From contig NZ_UWFN01000265.1 of NCBI RefSeq assembly GCF_900602065.1, positions 558,001-622,000 on the forward strand: 64,000 bases of DNA. The letters run 5' to 3'. A program made the translations under genes and the position numbers. Origin of the DNA: Pseudomonas viridiflava. GTDB lineage: Bacteria > Pseudomonadota > Gammaproteobacteria > Pseudomonadales > Pseudomonadaceae. The notes beneath the pieces are model-generated. The model had not been told where the DNA came from and ran no database searches. It was given only the letters and a program-made list of their open reading frames with translations. This document shows, piece after piece, positions 62,641-64,000 of the stretch; position 1 is the first letter of the stretch; the number at the start of each line of letters is the position of its first letter.

Positions 62641-64000
62641 ATGTCTAAATTCTTTATCGACCGCCCCATTTTCGCCTGGGTATTAGCCCTGGTGATCATG
62701 CTGGTGGGTACGCTTTCGATCCTGAAACTACCGATCAACCAATACCCGGCCATTGCGCCGACAGCCATCGACATTCAGGTTACCTACCCAGGTGCTTCGG
62801 CGCAGACTGTGCAGGACACCGTCGTTCAGATCATTGAGCAACAGCTCAACGGTATTGATAACCTGCGTTATGTTTCCTCGGACAGTAACTCCGACGGCAG
62901 CATGACCATCACCGTGACCTTCAATCAGGGTACCAACCCGGATACCGCTCAGGTTCAGGTCCAGAACAAGCTCAACCTGGCCACCCCGCTGCTGCCGCAA
63001 GAAGTACAGCAACAGGGCCTGCGCGTTACCAAGTCGGTGAAGAACTTCCTGCTGGTAATCGGTCTGGTTGCCGAAGACGGCAGCGGTCTGACCCGGGAAG
63101 ACTTGTCCAACTACATCGTTTCCAACATCCAGGACCCGATTTCCCGGACGTCCGGTGTGGGTGACTTCCAGGTGTTCGGTTCGCAATACGCCATGCGTAT
63201 CTGGCTGGACCCGGCCAAGCTCAACAACTTCCAGCTGACACCGGTTGATGTGAGCACGGCGATTTCGGCACAGAACGTTCAGATCGCCACAGGCCAGTTG
63301 GGCGGTCTCCCTGCCCTGCCCGGCACCCAGCTGAACGCCACGATCATCGGCAAGACACGTCTGCAGACACCTGAGCAGTTCGGCAACATCCTGCTCAAGG
63401 TCAACACCGACGGCTCGCAAGTACGCCTGCATGACGTCGCCCGTATTGGCCTGGGTGGCCAGAACTACAGCATCGACGCTCAGTTCAACGGCAAGCCGGC
63501 TTCAGGTATGGCGATCAAACTGGCTTCCGGCGCCAACGCTCTGGACACTGCCAAGGCCATTCGCGCCACTGTCGCCAACCTGGAGCCCTTCTTCCCGGCT
63601 GGCATGAAAGTGGTTTACCCGTACGACACCACACCAACCGTGACCGAATCGATCTCCGGGGTTGTTCACACCCTGATCGAAGCGATCGTGCTGGTGTTCC
63701 TGGTGATGTACCTGTTCCTGCAAAACTTCCGCGCCACCGTGATTACGACGATGACCGTGCCGGTGGTATTGCTCGGTACATTCGGCATCCTCGCAGCGTT
63801 CGGTTTCACGATTAACACCCTGACCATGTTCGGCATGATTCTGGCCATCGGACTCTTGGTGGACGATGCCATCGTGGTGGTGGAGAACGTCGAACGGGTC
63901 ATGGCCGAAGAGCACTTATCGCCCAAAGAGGCGACCAAGAAATCCATGGGCCAGATCCAGGGCGCACTGGTGGGTATCGCCATGGTGCTCTCGGCGGTGC
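62641..64000 (+). CDS. ttgB: RND efflux permease TtgB/MexB-type (3' truncated by window)
   Basis: The first about 453 codons are present and open to the window end. [28 protein letters not shown] and [34 protein letters not shown] are the start of AcrB-family pumps. [16 protein letters not shown] and the first membrane block with [40 protein letters not shown] (the proton-relay DD pair) are visible. Three bases separate it from ttgA. Confidence 0.95.
   Translation, partial: MSKFFIDRPIFAWVLALVIMLVGTLSILKLPINQYPAIAPTAIDIQVTYPGASAQTVQDTVVQIIEQQLNGIDNLRYVSSDSNSDGSMTITVTFNQGTNPDTAQVQVQNKLNLATPLLPQEVQQQGLRVTKSVKNFLLVIGLVAEDGSGLTREDLSNYIVSNIQDPISRTSGVGDFQVFGSQYAMRIWLDPAKLNNFQLTPVDVSTAISAQNVQIATGQLGGLPALPGTQLNATIIGKTRLQTPEQFGNILLKVNTDGSQVRLHDVARIGLGGQNYSIDAQFNGKPASGMAIKLASGANALDTAKAIRATVANLEPFFPAGMKVVYPYDTTPTVTESISGVVHTLIEAIVLVFLVMYLFLQNFRATVITTMTVPVVLLGTFGILAAFGFTINTLTMFGMILAIGLLVDDAIVVVENVERVMAEEHLSPKEATKKSMGQIQGALVGIAMVLSAV

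Overview
The window reads as the chromosome of a fluorescent or plant-associated Pseudomonas (fluorescens/putida/syringae lineage). The evidence is a PhaG monomer-supply enzyme, a TtgR/TtgAB (MexAB-type) efflux locus with a TtgR-like operator, an OprD-family porin, a KgtP-type 2-oxoglutarate permease beside a DctB/DctD-type two-component pair, AruI, and many REP pairs whose arms read GTAGGAGCTGCCGAAGGCTG. GC content and codon use look typical throughout, except for AT-richer patches at the tail-fibre genes (about 21.1-23.3 kb) and around the repressor/activator promoters (36.6-36.7 and 37.5-37.9 kb).

Layout. 0-5.7 kb: the 3' part of a large DUF6543/Stv-type toxin-like gene, a membrane diguanylate cyclase, a CWC cysteine-rich protein, RsuA and PhaG. 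5.9-11.3 kb: tRNA-Gly(CCC), an OsmC-family protein, a Bro-N protein with a foldable leader, a PBP5-type carboxypeptidase and a two-component system. 11.5-17.6 kb: a ModA-like binding protein and a tricarboxylate-type cluster (OprD porin, CitMHS transporter, PrpF-family isomerase, divergent LysR). 18-20 kb: a Tat-exported chloroperoxidase-type hydrolase and hicAB.

20.1-38.4 kb holds the main accessory element: a complete R-type (contractile) tailocin built from a Mu-like tail module. The leftward operon runs from a Q-like protein through holins, Com, a secreted cargo protein, tail terminator, sheath, tube, a frameshifted chaperone, tape measure, baseplate (gp43-gp48 type), two tail-fibre/chaperone pairs, endolysin and Rz/Rz1. 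No capsid, portal, terminase, integrase or transposase gene is present. Rightward from a shared control region are an S24 (PrtR-type) repressor, a DUF1654 gene and a two-gene operon ending in a PrtN-family activator. The promoter regions of the repressor and of the PrtN operon both carry paired dyads of the form ATTAGC-N4-GCTAAT with exactly 25-bp spacing. This suggests one repressor controls its own gene and the activator. Several intrinsic terminators lie inside the leftward operon, which together with the Q-like gene suggests antitermination.

38.6-64 kb: a chemoreceptor, an Fe-alcohol dehydrogenase, a class I methyltransferase, periplasmic beta-glucosidase BglX, a DctB/DctD-type pair with a sigma-54 promoter in front of the 2-oxoglutarate permease, a secreted protein with six 13-residue repeats, a flavin reductase, an ABM monooxygenase with a divergent AraC regulator, AruI, a DHA2 MFS pump, a double-Cache secreted protein, an orphan DUF3396 (T6SS immunity-type) gene, and ttgR-ttgA-ttgB, with ttgB cut by the window end.

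All functional calls come from reading the sequence and recalling families; no database search was run.
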